Origin: an uncultured Lachnospiraceae bacterium
GTDB taxonomy: Bacteria; Bacillota; Clostridia; Lachnospirales; Lachnospiraceae
NCBI GenBank assembly: GCA_947576945.1
Contig: CANPTH010000004.1
Location: 1-64,000, forward strand
Direction: 5' to 3'
Length of the DNA stretch: 64,000 nucleotides
Below the pieces are notes generated by a model. That model made no database searches and was not told where the DNA came from. It saw nothing but the letters and a program-made list of their open reading frames with translations. Positions 42,850-52,050 of this stretch are shown here, one piece after another; position 1 is the stretch's first letter, and the number at the start of each line of letters is the position of its first letter. The translations under genes and the position numbers were made by a program.

Positions 42850-43794
42850 ATGAGACAGGAAGAAGTACTGCACATGTTTCCGCAGGAGATGAGAAGAAGG
42901 TGGGAGCAGGTTGCCGGACAGGCGGATTGTCTGCAGGAGATCAGGCTTCGTGTGAATGTTCCTGCGGCAGTCTGGATTGACAACAGGGAGTGGTTTGTAG
43001 ACGCGGAGGGAAGACTGACGAACAGATGGCCGGAAGAAGGAACCTGCAGACCGGAAGAATTGGATGCAATCTTAAAGCATCTTTGCCAGTATTCTGTGTA
43101 TGCATATGCAGATGAGATCCGTCAGGGATTTTTAACGATACAGGGCGGGCATCGGGTGGGATTGTCCGGACAGGTTATCATGGAAGAAGAAAACAGGATA
43201 CGCAATTTAAAATACATACGCTATTTAAATATCCGTATTGCTCATGAGATAAAAGGCGCGGCTGACAGGCTGCTCCCTTATCTGTATGACGAACGGGGAC
43301 AGGCGCTCAATACGCTGTTGATTTCACCGCCGGGCTGTGGTAAGACAACAATGCTGCGGGATATTATCAGACATCTTTCCAACGGTACGGCCTATGGGAA
43401 AGGGATGAATGTCAGTGTGGTGGATGAAAGATCAGAGATTGCCGGAAGTTATATGGGAATTGCCCAGAATGATGTGGGGATCAGGACAGATGTGCTGGAC
43501 GGTTGTCCGAAACAGGAGGGGATGATGCTTTTGATCCGTGCTATGTCGCCGCAGGTGCTGGCTGTAGATGAGTTGGGAAATGAGGGAGATATATGGGCGC
43601 TGCAGGTTGCCAGCGGATGCGGATGTAAGCTGATTGCAACGATTCACGGCGCTTCACTGGAAGATGTAAGGAATAAGAAATACATGTGTAATATAATTGC
43701 AGACAGGCTATTCGAGCGTTATTTTGTGCTTACAAGAAAAAACGGACGTTGTGAAATTGAAGGTATCTATGACCGGGAAGGGATGCGATGTTGA
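42850..43794 (+). CDS. spoIIIAA: stage III sporulation protein AA
   Basis: ATPase of 314 aa that powers the SpoIIIA-SpoIIQ channel between mother cell and forespore. It is a secretion-ATPase-like protein with Walker A SPPGCGKTT (around residues 159-167), VVDERSEIAGSYMGI and QVLAVDELGNEGD (Walker B). It acts on the cytosolic side in the mother cell. The ATG follows AGGAGGAAGGCAG and the end overlaps spoIIIAB by 7 bases. Length is normal. Confidence 0.95.
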   Translation: MRQEEVLHMFPQEMRRRWEQVAGQADCLQEIRLRVNVPAAVWIDNREWFVDAEGRLTNRWPEEGTCRPEELDAILKHLCQYSVYAYADEIRQGFLTIQGGHRVGLSGQVIMEEENRIRNLKYIRYLNIRIAHEIKGAADRLLPYLYDERGQALNTLLISPPGCGKTTMLRDIIRHLSNGTAYGKGMNVSVVDERSEIAGSYMGIAQNDVGIRTDVLDGCPKQEGMMLLIRAMSPQVLAVDELGNEGDIWALQVASGCGCKLIATIHGASLEDVRNKKYMCNIIADRLFERYFVLTRKNGRCEIEGIYDREGMRC

Positions 43795-44306
43795 AAGCAG
43801 CGGGCTGTCTCTGCATATTGGCAGGCTGTATTGGCTGGGGCGGCAATAAAATCATGGATGAGAAGAGAAGAATACGGAATATGCAGGAATTGATCCGCAT
43901 CATCAGAAGAATACAAAATGAGATTGATTATGGAAAGCATACGCTGCCGGAGATATGCCTGATCCTGTCAGAATACTCCCGGGAACCTTTTCGAGAGTGT
44001 TTTCAATCTATTTATGAGCGGACAGGCAGACAGGATGATGTGTGCCTGGAGCAGATATGGATGCAGGAGACGATACGGTGCATGCAGACTGCATATCTGC
44101 AGGATGAGGAACAGGAAATATTAAGAAATCTGCCGCGGAATCTGGGATTGCAGGAGGGAAAGCATCAGGCGGAGAGTATTGGACAGTCCATGGATCTGCT
44201 TATTCGGAAATGCAGACAGGCAGAAGAAGCCTATGAGAATAAAGCCAGAATGATATTCAGTCTGAGCATTCTGACAGGGGTATTTTTGGTGATCCTGCTG
44301 TTATAG
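43788..44306 (+). CDS. spoIIIAB: stage III sporulation protein AB
   Basis: Protein of 172 aa with helices at both ends (residues 4-20 and about 153-171) and a helical middle (QELIRIIRRIQNEIDYGKHT, LPRNLGLQEGKHQ). It resembles type II secretion GspF-like pieces and is part of the SpoIIIA complex. ATG 43788 overlaps spoIIIAA, which ends at 43794. Normal size. Confidence 0.93.
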   Translation: MLKAAGCLCILAGCIGWGGNKIMDEKRRIRNMQELIRIIRRIQNEIDYGKHTLPEICLILSEYSREPFRECFQSIYERTGRQDDVCLEQIWMQETIRCMQTAYLQDEEQEILRNLPRNLGLQEGKHQAESIGQSMDLLIRKCRQAEEAYENKARMIFSLSILTGVFLVILLL

Positions 44307-44329
44307 AGCGGGGGACATAAGGAGGATAC

Positions 44330-44524
44330 ATGAGTGTAAGTCTTATTTTTAAGATAGCGGCAGTGGGAATCCTGGTTACAATACTGAATCAGGTTCTGAA
44401 ACACAGCGGCAGAGAGGAACATGCATTTCTGATAAGTCTGGCAGGGCTGATCCTGGTATTAACCTGGCTTATTCCCTATATTTATGATCTGTTTGTGATG
44501 GTACAGGATCTGTTTGCTATGTAG
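44330..44524 (+). CDS. spoIIIAC: stage III sporulation protein AC
   Basis: Small membrane protein of 64 aa with two transmembrane helices (residues 4-21 and 30-50: SLIFKIAAVGILVTILNQVL and FLISLAGLILVLTWLIPYI). It is a conserved part of the SpoIIIA channel. ATG follows AAGGAGGATAC. Order and size match other Clostridia. Confidence 0.93.
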   Translation: MSVSLIFKIAAVGILVTILNQVLKHSGREEHAFLISLAGLILVLTWLIPYIYDLFVMVQDLFAM

Positions 44525-44597
44525 AGCAGGAAGAATGGCCGCGGGCTGCGGCAGCATCGTATGTGCTATGTCTTATTCTTTGCGAGAGGAAGGGGTT

Positions 44598-44984
44598 ATG
44601 GAGATCATCCAGATCGGGTTCATCGGTATCGTTGGCATTCTGCTTGCGGTTCCGTTAAAAAGCTACAAGGCAGAATATGGAATTTACATGGGAATTGCGG
44701 TCTGCCTTATTATTTTCGGATATACCATACAATATTTTAACGGCATATTGTCGTCTATGGAACGTCTGCGGGAATATCTTGAAGATAACTATAGTTATCT
44801 GACAGTACTTTTGAAAGCTGTAGGGGCTACTTATGTATGTGAATTCTGTGCCGGCATCTGTAAGGACGCCGGGTACGGAGGAATAGCCGGACAAGTCGAG
44901 ATGCTTGGCAAGTTGTATATTCTTTTGACCGGAATGCCGGTATTGATGACATTGCTCGAGAGTATACAGACAATTGCAGGATAA
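44598..44984 (+). CDS. spoIIIAD: stage III sporulation protein AD
   Basis: Membrane protein of 128 aa, with helices at about 4-20, 30-50 and 100-125 (IIQIGFIGIVGILLAVPLKS, ICKDAGYGGIAGQVEMLGK). ATG 44598 was chosen because AGGAAGGGG precedes it and MEIIQIGFIGIVG is the family start; the frame upstream overlaps spoIIIAC and is not homologous. Confidence 0.93.
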   Translation: MEIIQIGFIGIVGILLAVPLKSYKAEYGIYMGIAVCLIIFGYTIQYFNGILSSMERLREYLEDNYSYLTVLLKAVGATYVCEFCAGICKDAGYGGIAGQVEMLGKLYILLTGMPVLMTLLESIQTIAG

Positions 44985-45110
44985 ATGACGCCTGTTTCAA
45001 TGCGGATCGGTTTTTTTGCAGGAAATCTTTCATGTCCGATTGTAGGAGTAACAGGCGGGATTATAGCGGATGAAAATAAATGGCAGAAGTTATTTTACGA
45101 CTGCCTGTGA
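44985..45110 (+). other. 41-codon open stretch in frame with spoIIIAE
   Basis: ATG 44985 directly follows the spoIIIAD stop and opens 41 codons (MTPVSMRIGFFAGNLSCPIV and onward) to TGA 45108-45110. The frame is the same as spoIIIAE, whose start is 27 bases further on. The segment is mildly hydrophobic and could be what is left of a signal-peptide region separated by the stop, or just untranslated sequence. No clear Shine-Dalgarno precedes it. Confidence 0.3.
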
Positions 45111-45137
45111 AAGAAGGACAGGGATGAGGAGATGGAA

Positions 45138-46199
45138 ATGGGAGAGGGCAGCCTGATATGGGAAAGCATGGATTTGAATACGGTGATGATCGATTTTCAG
45201 CAGCTATACCCGGAATATACGTTTGACGGCAGGCATGTGATGGAACTTATTTTGCAGGGGGAATTGTGGAATGCCATCAAAGAGCTGGCCAATGGAGTGA
45301 CGGGTGTAATTAATTCACAGGCAGGAGAATTCAAAGCGTTGTTTTTAATGATCCTGGTGTTGGGAATTGTGGCGGCAGTATTTGTTAATTTCGCAGATTT
45401 ATTCCAGGATCATCAGGTGTCGGATCTTGCATTTTATTTTGTTTATATGCTTTTGACTGCAGTACTGATAAAATCTTTTGAGAGTGGTATGGGCATAGTG
45501 CGGGAGATCCTGGAGTCGGTCACTGTTTTTATGAAGCTTTATATCCCGACTTATATGATAGCGGTGGGAAGCGCCTCTGGCATTGTCTCTGCCTCCGCTT
45601 ACTATCAGGTGCTGTTATTTATAGTCTATTTGATAGAGTGGGGATATTTAACGATCCTGCTGCCTGGTGTGTACAGTTATGTCCTGCTGACGGTGATCAA
45701 CGGGATCTGGATGGAAGAAAAGCTGACTCTTTTGCTGGAACTGCTGGGTAAGGCAATCGGGGTCAGTGTCAAAATTACAGTAGGTATTATTACAGGGTTC
45801 AGCATGCTGCAGGCAATGATATCTCCCGTTATTGATTCTTTGCAGTCGTCTGTACTCAAGAAAGCCATGGCGGCAATACCAGGAATCGGCGGGCTGACAG
45901 AAGGTATGTTTGAGATGGTGGTGGGTTCTGCGGTTCTGGTCAAGAACAGTGTTGGCCTGTATATTACTCTGGTATTGATCGTTATTTGCCTTGTACCCGT
46001 TCTGAAGCTGCTGCTTCTTGGCGGAGTGATCAAGTCCGGCGCTGCCCTGATGGGTATTATAAGTGACAGACGTATGGCAAATTGTGTAAACAGGGTTGGT
46101 GACGGTAATCTTATGCTGTTGAAGATAGCCTTATCTTCCATAGGGATGTTTGTGATTCAGATCGCAGTCATCACTTACACAACAAGCGGAAGGATGTGA
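45138..46199 (+). CDS. spoIIIAE: stage III sporulation protein AE
   Basis: Polytopic membrane protein of 353 aa with about seven helices starting near residue 70 (FLMILVLGIVAAVFVNFADL, LAFYFVYMLLTAVLI, LTLLLELLGKAIGVSVKITV, LKKAMAAIPGIGGLTEGM). It is the main membrane-spanning part of the SpoIIIA channel. ATG 45138 was preferred to 45132 because GAGGAG (45126-45131) directly abuts the first ATG. Relatives usually have an N-terminal signal peptide; here no such sequence is visible, so the protein is shorter at its N-terminus. Confidence 0.92.
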   Translation: MGEGSLIWESMDLNTVMIDFQQLYPEYTFDGRHVMELILQGELWNAIKELANGVTGVINSQAGEFKALFLMILVLGIVAAVFVNFADLFQDHQVSDLAFYFVYMLLTAVLIKSFESGMGIVREILESVTVFMKLYIPTYMIAVGSASGIVSASAYYQVLLFIVYLIEWGYLTILLPGVYSYVLLTVINGIWMEEKLTLLLELLGKAIGVSVKITVGIITGFSMLQAMISPVIDSLQSSVLKKAMAAIPGIGGLTEGMFEMVVGSAVLVKNSVGLYITLVLIVICLVPVLKLLLLGGVIKSGAALMGIISDRRMANCVNRVGDGNLMLLKIALSSIGMFVIQIAVITYTTSGRM

Positions 46200-46220
46200 C
46201 GAATGGAAAAAGAGGAGGAA

Positions 46221-46312
46221 GATTGAAAATTAAAATTTTCAATCGCGAGATTTGTGTCTGCGCGTTGCCTGCCACAAACTCGTTTAATGCGACGTTTCAA
46301 CATAGTTGAGAC
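46221..46312. repeat. cluster of three inverted repeats inside the spoIIIA operon
   Basis: Three hairpins lie in the 128-base gap between spoIIIAE and spoIIIAF. GATTGAAAATT (46221-46231) pairs perfectly with 46234-46244. CGAGATTTGTG (46246-46256) pairs with CACAAACTCG (46273-46282) with one bulge. GTTTCAAC (46294-46301) pairs with GTTGAGAC (46305-46312). Other spoIIIA gene borders are tight, so this may be an inserted REP- or MITE-like element. Confidence 0.5.
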
Positions 46313-46327
46313 AAAAGCAGCGCAGAA

Positions 46328-47047
46328 ATGGAGAAAACTGTGATAGAAAACATCAAGAGAATAGGGTTGTTCATGATTGTGGCGCAGACATTTATACATT
46401 TTGCCGCCGGAAGGCAGTATGAGAAGTATATGAAAATAATTGCGGGTGTTATAGTATTACTGTTGTTTGCACAGCCATTTGTTTCCCGGAACATGGATTT
46501 TATACAGCAGTGGCAGCTGGAAATGAACCGGATGACAGAGCAGATCGAACAACAGAACCGTACATGGAAGCAAAATATGCCGGATATGGATCATGGGACG
46601 GAAAGTGATATTATAAGGCGTTTTGAGGAAGAAATAAAGACAAAATTAAACAGAGAAGTGCATATGGAAAATTGTCTGGTAACAGATGTAGTGATTAAAT
46701 GGGAGAACGGTGATCAGTCCGGTGTTTGGGATGAGTGGGAGAAGACCATCGGAAGTGTCAGAGTGATACTTCTAAAGACGGCGCAGGAGGATGCAGAACT
46801 TAGAAAAGGAAGTGATGTGGATTCTGTTTTTATAGAAAAGATACAGGTGGATGTGCTGCCGGAGAAAGAGGAAGACAAAGATGCAGAGGGCGCTCCGGAC
46901 GGAGAAATGCATCTGAAAGACGACAGGACGGAAAAGATGCATGGGACATACCGGGAGAAAGAGACAGGGGAATATCGCAGAATGTTTGCAGAAGTTCTGG
47001 GAATAGAGGAGGAACAGGTGGAGGTGATCTATGGTGGAGGAAGGTAA
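46328..47047 (+). CDS. spoIIIAF: stage III sporulation protein AF
   Basis: Membrane protein of 239 aa with two N-terminal helices (about 10-28 and 36-56: IGLFMIVAQTFIHFAAG, IIAGVIVLLLFAQPFV) and a soluble domain facing the intermembrane space (about 60-239), ending FAEVLGIEEEQVEVIYGGG. Residues 150-200 are strongly charged. The Shine-Dalgarno is weak, probably because of the hairpin-rich gap upstream. Its end overlaps spoIIIAG. Confidence 0.88.
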   Translation: MEKTVIENIKRIGLFMIVAQTFIHFAAGRQYEKYMKIIAGVIVLLLFAQPFVSRNMDFIQQWQLEMNRMTEQIEQQNRTWKQNMPDMDHGTESDIIRRFEEEIKTKLNREVHMENCLVTDVVIKWENGDQSGVWDEWEKTIGSVRVILLKTAQEDAELRKGSDVDSVFIEKIQVDVLPEKEEDKDAEGAPDGEMHLKDDRTEKMHGTYREKETGEYRRMFAEVLGIEEEQVEVIYGGGR

Positions 47048-47645
47048 TAGAATAATGCAGAAACTGACAGCGGGCAGAAAACTGCAGAAAGACCAGTGCC
47101 TGATCATTGTTCTGGTTGGTATCTTGCTCTGCGTTATCGCAATTCCGACTAATAAGAAAGAGACAAAGTCCGATTTATCGAACATAGAAGATGATATAGT
47201 GGATGATCATACGGCATCAGATAGTATAGATATACCGGTTGATTATGTGGGATACTGGGAGGATAAGCTGGAAGACGCGCTCAGGTACGTGGAGGGGGTC
47301 GGTAAGGTCAGGGTGCTTATTACGCTGCACAATTCTGAACAGAAAGTTGTAGAGAAAGACGGGCCGGAAGAACATTCGGAGACGACTGAAACAGATGCCG
47401 CAGGAGGGAGCAGGACGATAGGAGACAGCCGGACTGAGAAGAGTACGATCTATACAGCGGACGGCCGGGGCGGGAACGTACCTTATGTGGTTATGACGAT
47501 ACCACCCGCCGTAGAGGGAGTTGTGGTGATCGCGCAGATGGCGGACAGGGAGAACATACAGGAAAATATTATTGAGGCAATTCAGGTATTATTTGATATT
47601 GAAGCGAATAAGATAAAAATAGTAAAGATGAAAAATAATCAGTGA
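47031..47645 (+). CDS. spoIIIAG: stage III sporulation protein AG
   Basis: Protein of 204 aa with one helix (about residues 21-38, CLIIVLVGILLCVIAIPT) and a ring-forming domain (about 65-204) with YVEGVGKVRVLITLHNSEQK and PYVVMTIPPAVEGVVVIAQM. SpoIIIAG forms a large ring in the intermembrane channel. ATG 47031 overlaps spoIIIAF by 17 bases after GGAGGTGAT. Normal length. Confidence 0.93.
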   Translation: MVEEGNRIMQKLTAGRKLQKDQCLIIVLVGILLCVIAIPTNKKETKSDLSNIEDDIVDDHTASDSIDIPVDYVGYWEDKLEDALRYVEGVGKVRVLITLHNSEQKVVEKDGPEEHSETTETDAAGGSRTIGDSRTEKSTIYTADGRGGNVPYVVMTIPPAVEGVVVIAQMADRENIQENIIEAIQVLFDIEANKIKIVKMKNNQ

Positions 47646-47658
47646 AGGGGAGAAAGAA

Positions 47659-48372
47659 GTGAAGAATATGATCAAGAAGAACCAGATGATGATTACGGCA
47701 CTTGCGATCATGATTGCTGTAGCAGGATACCTGAATTTTGCAGGTACGAAAGTAACGGATGAAGATCTCATGACAGTGAACGGTGAGATTGCAACAGACG
47801 ACCTGGGTAATCTGGCAAAGAATCAGGAAGAGGATGAACTTGCCAGCCTGACAGATTTATCGGAGGAAGATTTGGAACAGGCATCAGGAGATATTGAGAG
47901 TCTTGACAGTGATGTGACTATGGCAGTAAATGGAGGCATTGACGAAGAGCTGGCGGAAGCTCTGGCGGAAGAGCAGTTGGAGGAAGTGCCTGGTGAGGCG
48001 GTGTTTACTTCAGGTACTGTTTCCGAAATGTCAGGCGCCAAAATGCAGAAAGAGCAGACCAGAGCGCAGAATAAGGAGACGCTGCTGGAGATTATCAACA
48101 ATGCCAATATCAGTGATACTCAGAAGCAGGAAGCTGTAAACAGTATGATTTCCATGACTGATATCGCGGAAAAGGAGACTGCTGCCGAGATTCTGTTGGA
48201 GGCAAAGGGATTTGCAGATGCCATCGTCAGTATAGACGGCGACAGTGTGGATGTGGTTGTTAACACGGAAGAACTGACAGAAGCGCAGAGGGCGCAGATC
48301 GAAGATATTGTGATCCGCAAGACAGGGGTTGGGGCGGAATCGATTGTCATTAGTACAGTTAATGCAAATTAA
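47659..48372 (+). CDS. spoIIIAH: stage III sporulation protein AH
   Basis: Protein of 237 aa with an N-terminal helix (about 8-26, MMITALAIMIAVAGYLNFAG), an acidic linker, and a C-terminal ring-building domain (LEIINNANISDTQKQEAVNS, KGFADAIVSIDGDSVDVVV). It binds SpoIIQ in the intermembrane space, or its clostridial equivalent. GTG 47659 is chosen because AAGGGGAG (47645-47652) is 6 bases upstream; ATG 47668 is 15 bases away. Last gene of the operon. A 62-codon open frame at 48391-48579 after it has no good support. Confidence 0.93.
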   Translation: MKNMIKKNQMMITALAIMIAVAGYLNFAGTKVTDEDLMTVNGEIATDDLGNLAKNQEEDELASLTDLSEEDLEQASGDIESLDSDVTMAVNGGIDEELAEALAEEQLEEVPGEAVFTSGTVSEMSGAKMQKEQTRAQNKETLLEIINNANISDTQKQEAVNSMISMTDIAEKETAAEILLEAKGFADAIVSIDGDSVDVVVNTEELTEAQRAQIEDIVIRKTGVGAESIVISTVNAN

Positions 48373-48599
48373 GTGCATAAGAGAGAGTTTTATGATAGAA
48401 TATATCCGTATGGCATTTTGCGGCGGAAATCATATCATATCAAAGCAGCCGCTGTCCACTGAAGAACAGGCATCTTTCCGGAAGCAGCCGGAGATATCTG
48501 GAATAGCAGTGGGCAGGGAGGGCTGTATATCAGATCGATCTTACAATCATGCCGGAGTTTGCCGGATATTTAAGTTATAGAAGCTGGAGGATAAATTAC

Positions 48600-50192
48600 G
48601 TGGGCAATTACGCGGAGGAGATTAACAAAAGAAGGACTTTTGCGATCATATCGCATCCGGATGCAGGTAAGACAACCCTGACAGAGAAATTCCTGCTGTA
48701 TGGCGGCGCGATCAACCTGGCGGGCAGTGTGAAGGGAAAAGCAACTGCAAGACATGCGGTTTCCGACTGGATGGAGATCGAGAAGGAGAGAGGAATCTCG
48801 GTTACGTCGTCTGTACTGCAGTTTGCGTATGGCGGATTTTGTATCAATATTCTGGATACGCCGGGCCACCAGGACTTTTCGGAGGATACGTACAGAACAT
48901 TGATGGCGGCGGATTCTGCGGTTATGGTCATTGACGCATCCAAAGGAGTGGAGGCACAGACGCGCAAGCTTTTCAAGGTATGTGTCATGCGCCACATTCC
49001 GATCTTTACTTTTATCAATAAGATGGACAGGGATGCAAACGATACGTTTGAATTGCTTGATGAGATTGAGAAAGAACTGGGGATCGCCACCTGTCCCATT
49101 AACTGGCCGATTGGATCGGGAAAAGGATTTAAGGGAGTTTACGAGCGTGCGAGCCGAAGCGTTATTACTTATGCGGATACGGAGAAGGGTACGAAAGAGG
49201 GACATGCTACCCGGATACCGATCGAGGAGGAAGCGGTTCTGACGGAGCAGATCGGAGAAGAGAAGAAAGCACAGCTTATGGAGGAGATAGAGCTGTTAGA
49301 CGGGGCCAGTGCGGAATATGATCTGGAACAGATCCAGGCGGGAGAATTAACACCGGTCTTCTTCGGGTCGGCGCTTACAAATTTTGGTGTAGAGATTTTT
49401 CTGCAGCATTTTTTGAAAATGACGACCACGCCTCTTCCACGCAGAGCGGATATTGGACTAATCGATCCGGTTGAACATGATTTCTCAGCCTTTGTTTTTA
49501 AGATTCAGGCCAATATGAATAAGGCGCACAGAGACAGGGTAGCCTTTATGCGTATCTGTTCCGGAAGATTTGATGCGAATGCGGAAGTAAAGCATGTACA
49601 GGGCGGTAAGGTCATGCGCCTGTCGCAGCCGCAGCAGATCATGGCGGATGAGCGTAAGATTTTAAGCGAAGCGTATGCCGGAGATATTATCGGTGTTTTT
49701 GATCCCGGGATTTTCTCGATCGGAGATACAATCTGTATGCCGAAAGAGCAGTTCGCATATGAGGGAATTCCTACTTTTGCACCGGAGCATTTTGCGAGGG
49801 TGCGGCAGTTGGATACGATGAAAAGGAAACAATTTGTGAAGGGCATTACGCAAATCGCGCAGGAAGGAGCAATCCAGATTTTCCAGGAATTCAATACAGG
49901 TATGGAAGAGATCATCGTGGGTGTGGTAGGCGTGCTGCAGTTTGATGTCCTGAAATACCGCCTGGAGAATGAATATAATGTGGAGATCAGACTGGAAAAT
50001 CTTCCTTATGAGCATATCCGTTGGATTGAGAATAAGGAGATCGATTTGGATAGACTGACGGGAACGTCGGATATGAAGAAGATCAGGGATCTGAAGGGGA
50101 ATCCGCTTCTGCTGTTTGTCAATCAGTGGAGCGTCGGTATGACGCTGGATCGAAATGAGGGCCTGATTCTGTCGGAATTCGGCCGGAATTGA
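48600..50192 (+). CDS. prfC: peptide chain release factor 3
   Basis: GTPase of 530 aa that recycles RF1/RF2 from the ribosome. The G1 motif is HPDAGKT (19-25), followed by the switch region GISVTSSVLQF, G3 DTPGH, and G4 NKMD. The C-terminal domains read GVVGVLQFDVLKYRLENEYN. GTG 48600 is chosen because GGAGG (48586-48590) is 9 bases upstream and the family starts there. A TAGAAT with extended TG at 48394-48401 may serve as its promoter. The 227 bases before it contain no other gene that I can support. Confidence 0.96.
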   Translation: MGNYAEEINKRRTFAIISHPDAGKTTLTEKFLLYGGAINLAGSVKGKATARHAVSDWMEIEKERGISVTSSVLQFAYGGFCINILDTPGHQDFSEDTYRTLMAADSAVMVIDASKGVEAQTRKLFKVCVMRHIPIFTFINKMDRDANDTFELLDEIEKELGIATCPINWPIGSGKGFKGVYERASRSVITYADTEKGTKEGHATRIPIEEEAVLTEQIGEEKKAQLMEEIELLDGASAEYDLEQIQAGELTPVFFGSALTNFGVEIFLQHFLKMTTTPLPRRADIGLIDPVEHDFSAFVFKIQANMNKAHRDRVAFMRICSGRFDANAEVKHVQGGKVMRLSQPQQIMADERKILSEAYAGDIIGVFDPGIFSIGDTICMPKEQFAYEGIPTFAPEHFARVRQLDTMKRKQFVKGITQIAQEGAIQIFQEFNTGMEEIIVGVVGVLQFDVLKYRLENEYNVEIRLENLPYEHIRWIENKEIDLDRLTGTSDMKKIRDLKGNPLLLFVNQWSVGMTLDRNEGLILSEFGRN

Positions 50193-50310
50193 GATCGGAG
50201 ATGGAATGATATAGTCGTTATTCATACATCCGTAGTATTACCGGCTGCATGTTCCATGAAAACATGGTGTACAGGGCAGTGTACCGCAGAATGAGAGAGA
50301 GGGTATGCAT

Positions 50311-51486
50311 ATGAAGAAAACAGGCTTATTAATGAGTGGTATGTTAGTCGTCACGGGATGTTTGACTTATGCATGGCGTATACTGCCTCACCAGGAAAGT
50401 GATCTGTATATTCAGAAAAATGTCGGTGCGATGCAGGAAGAACCGGAGCCGGCCGAGCAGGTTGTTCAGCGGGAGAGTGAGACGGGATACGCATACAGCA
50501 GACTGTCCGGAGAAAAACAGGAACTGTATCTGGAGATTCGAGATGCTCTGGTGAATTTTGAAGAAGACGTCAGATTGTCGAGCTGTGATAAGACGGAAAT
50601 TTCCGATGTTTTCCAGTGTGTACTGAATGATCATCCGGAAATTTTCTATGTGGAGGGATATACGTATACAGAGTATACTTTAGGAGATATCCTGAAGAAG
50701 ATCACATTCACAGGATCTTATCGTTTCAAACAGGAAGAGATAGCGGAAAAACAGAGATTGATAGACGAATATGTAGACCTCTGTTTGAGCGGAATGCCGG
50801 AGAACGCGGATGATTATACGAAAGTAAAGTATATTTATGAATATTTGATCCATCATACGGAGTATGATGCAGCGGTAGGCGATAATCAGAATATATGTTC
50901 TGTGTTTATTGAAGGAAGATCGGTCTGTCAGGGATACGCGAAAGCGACACAGTATCTTTTGAATAAGGCAGGAATCTTTGCTACCCTGGTGTTGGGACAT
51001 GTAGTCGGCGGTGAGGGGCATGCGTGGAATCTGGTGCAGATAGACGGGGAATACTACTATGTGGACACGACCTGGGGGGATGCTTCCTATCAGGCGGTAG
51101 GGGCTTCAACCGATCATCCCGGGGAGAAAATTCCCACGATTAATTACGATTATCTGTGTGTGTCAACGGAGCAGATGAACCTGACGCATACGCTGGATAA
51201 TGTTGTGGAACTGCCGGAGTGCAGATCCATGGCGGCGAATTATTATGTGCGGGAAGGCTTCTATTTCACAGAGTGGAGTGATGAACAGGCAGAGAGAATA
51301 TTCAGCGAGGAATATGAGAAAGGCAGTGCATATGTAACGCTTAAGTGTGTGAATGAGGAAGTATACAGGAAGATGCAGGAGGCATTGATTGAGCGGCAGG
51401 AAGTTTTTCGGTATCTGGATTGTCCGGAAGGAATCGTTTCTTATTCAGATAACGAGAAACAGTACAGCATGAGTTTTTGGCTTTAG
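50311..51486 (+). CDS. transglutaminase-like lipoprotein
   Basis: Predicted lipoprotein of 391 aa with signal MKKTGLLMSGMLVVTGC (lipobox VTGC). A coiled acidic region is followed by a transglutaminase-like core with Cys206 (GRSVCQGYA), His237 (GGEGHAWNLV) and Asp252 (YYVDTTWGD), the full catalytic triad. Flanking regions are an N-terminal helical domain (FQCVLNDHPEIFYVEGY) and a C-terminal domain of unknown type. Such proteins act as peptidases or cross-linkers at the cell surface. ATG 50311 follows AGAGAGGG with 7 bases. It lies alone between prfC and the Asp23 gene. Confidence 0.85.
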   Translation: MKKTGLLMSGMLVVTGCLTYAWRILPHQESDLYIQKNVGAMQEEPEPAEQVVQRESETGYAYSRLSGEKQELYLEIRDALVNFEEDVRLSSCDKTEISDVFQCVLNDHPEIFYVEGYTYTEYTLGDILKKITFTGSYRFKQEEIAEKQRLIDEYVDLCLSGMPENADDYTKVKYIYEYLIHHTEYDAAVGDNQNICSVFIEGRSVCQGYAKATQYLLNKAGIFATLVLGHVVGGEGHAWNLVQIDGEYYYVDTTWGDASYQAVGASTDHPGEKIPTINYDYLCVSTEQMNLTHTLDNVVELPECRSMAANYYVREGFYFTEWSDEQAERIFSEEYEKGSAYVTLKCVNEEVYRKMQEALIERQEVFRYLDCPEGIVSYSDNEKQYSMSFWL

Positions 51487-51621
51487 AAGGCAGGGGGAAC
51501 ATTTTCAAACACACTCTAGGCAAAAATGATAAAATTTGGTATACTTATTACCTGGGTTATTGTAATTATGGGATATTGTACCTTTGTTCACTGAGGGTAG
51601 GAATGGAAATGGGAGATGAAT

Positions 51622-52008
51622 ATGGAGCAGGAATTATCTAAGAATACTTATGTATTACAGGAAGACGAGAAAATTGGAACGGTAAAAATTGCAGATGATG
51701 TAGTTGCCATGATTGCGGCGCTTGCGGCGACAGAAGTGGAAGGCATTGCCGCCATGAATGGTAATATGGCAAATGAGCTTTTGAGCAGGGTCGGTGTTAA
51801 GGGACTCGCCAAAGGGGCCAGGGTTGAGATATTTAATAAGAAGGTTAAGGTAGAACTGGCTATTGTCATGGAGTACGGTTTTAATATTCCGGCCACCTGC
51901 CAGAGAGCCCAGAGTAAGGTAAAGAGCGCGATTGAAAATATGACAGGACTGGAAGTAACAGACGTCAATATCCGGATCGCAGGAATCAATGTATCAAAAG
52001 AGAAATAA
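51622..52008 (+). CDS. Asp23/Gls24 family protein
   Basis: Cytosolic protein of 128 aa of the alkaline-shock/Gls24 family (GTVKIADDVVAMIAALAATE, ARVEIFNKKVKVELAIVMEY, VTDVNIRIAGINV). In Clostridia one copy regularly stands in front of nusB, as here. The role is unclear; relatives associate with the membrane or cell envelope under stress. ATG 51622 was chosen because GGAG (51612-51615) has good spacing; ATG 51616 is too close. The 135-base gap upstream shows only unconvincing promoter boxes (TATACT at 51538). Confidence 0.9.
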   Translation: MEQELSKNTYVLQEDEKIGTVKIADDVVAMIAALAATEVEGIAAMNGNMANELLSRVGVKGLAKGARVEIFNKKVKVELAIVMEYGFNIPATCQRAQSKVKSAIENMTGLEVTDVNIRIAGINVSKEK

Positions 52009-52050
52009 GACACGAGTCGTTTGTGTCGAAGCAGATATAGGGGTGCAGGT

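Noticed and set aside
48391-48579. Possible 62-codon gene between spoIIIAH and prfC
   Set aside because: Its start overlaps a likely -10 element (TAGAAT), no family is recognisable, and the Shine-Dalgarno is poor.
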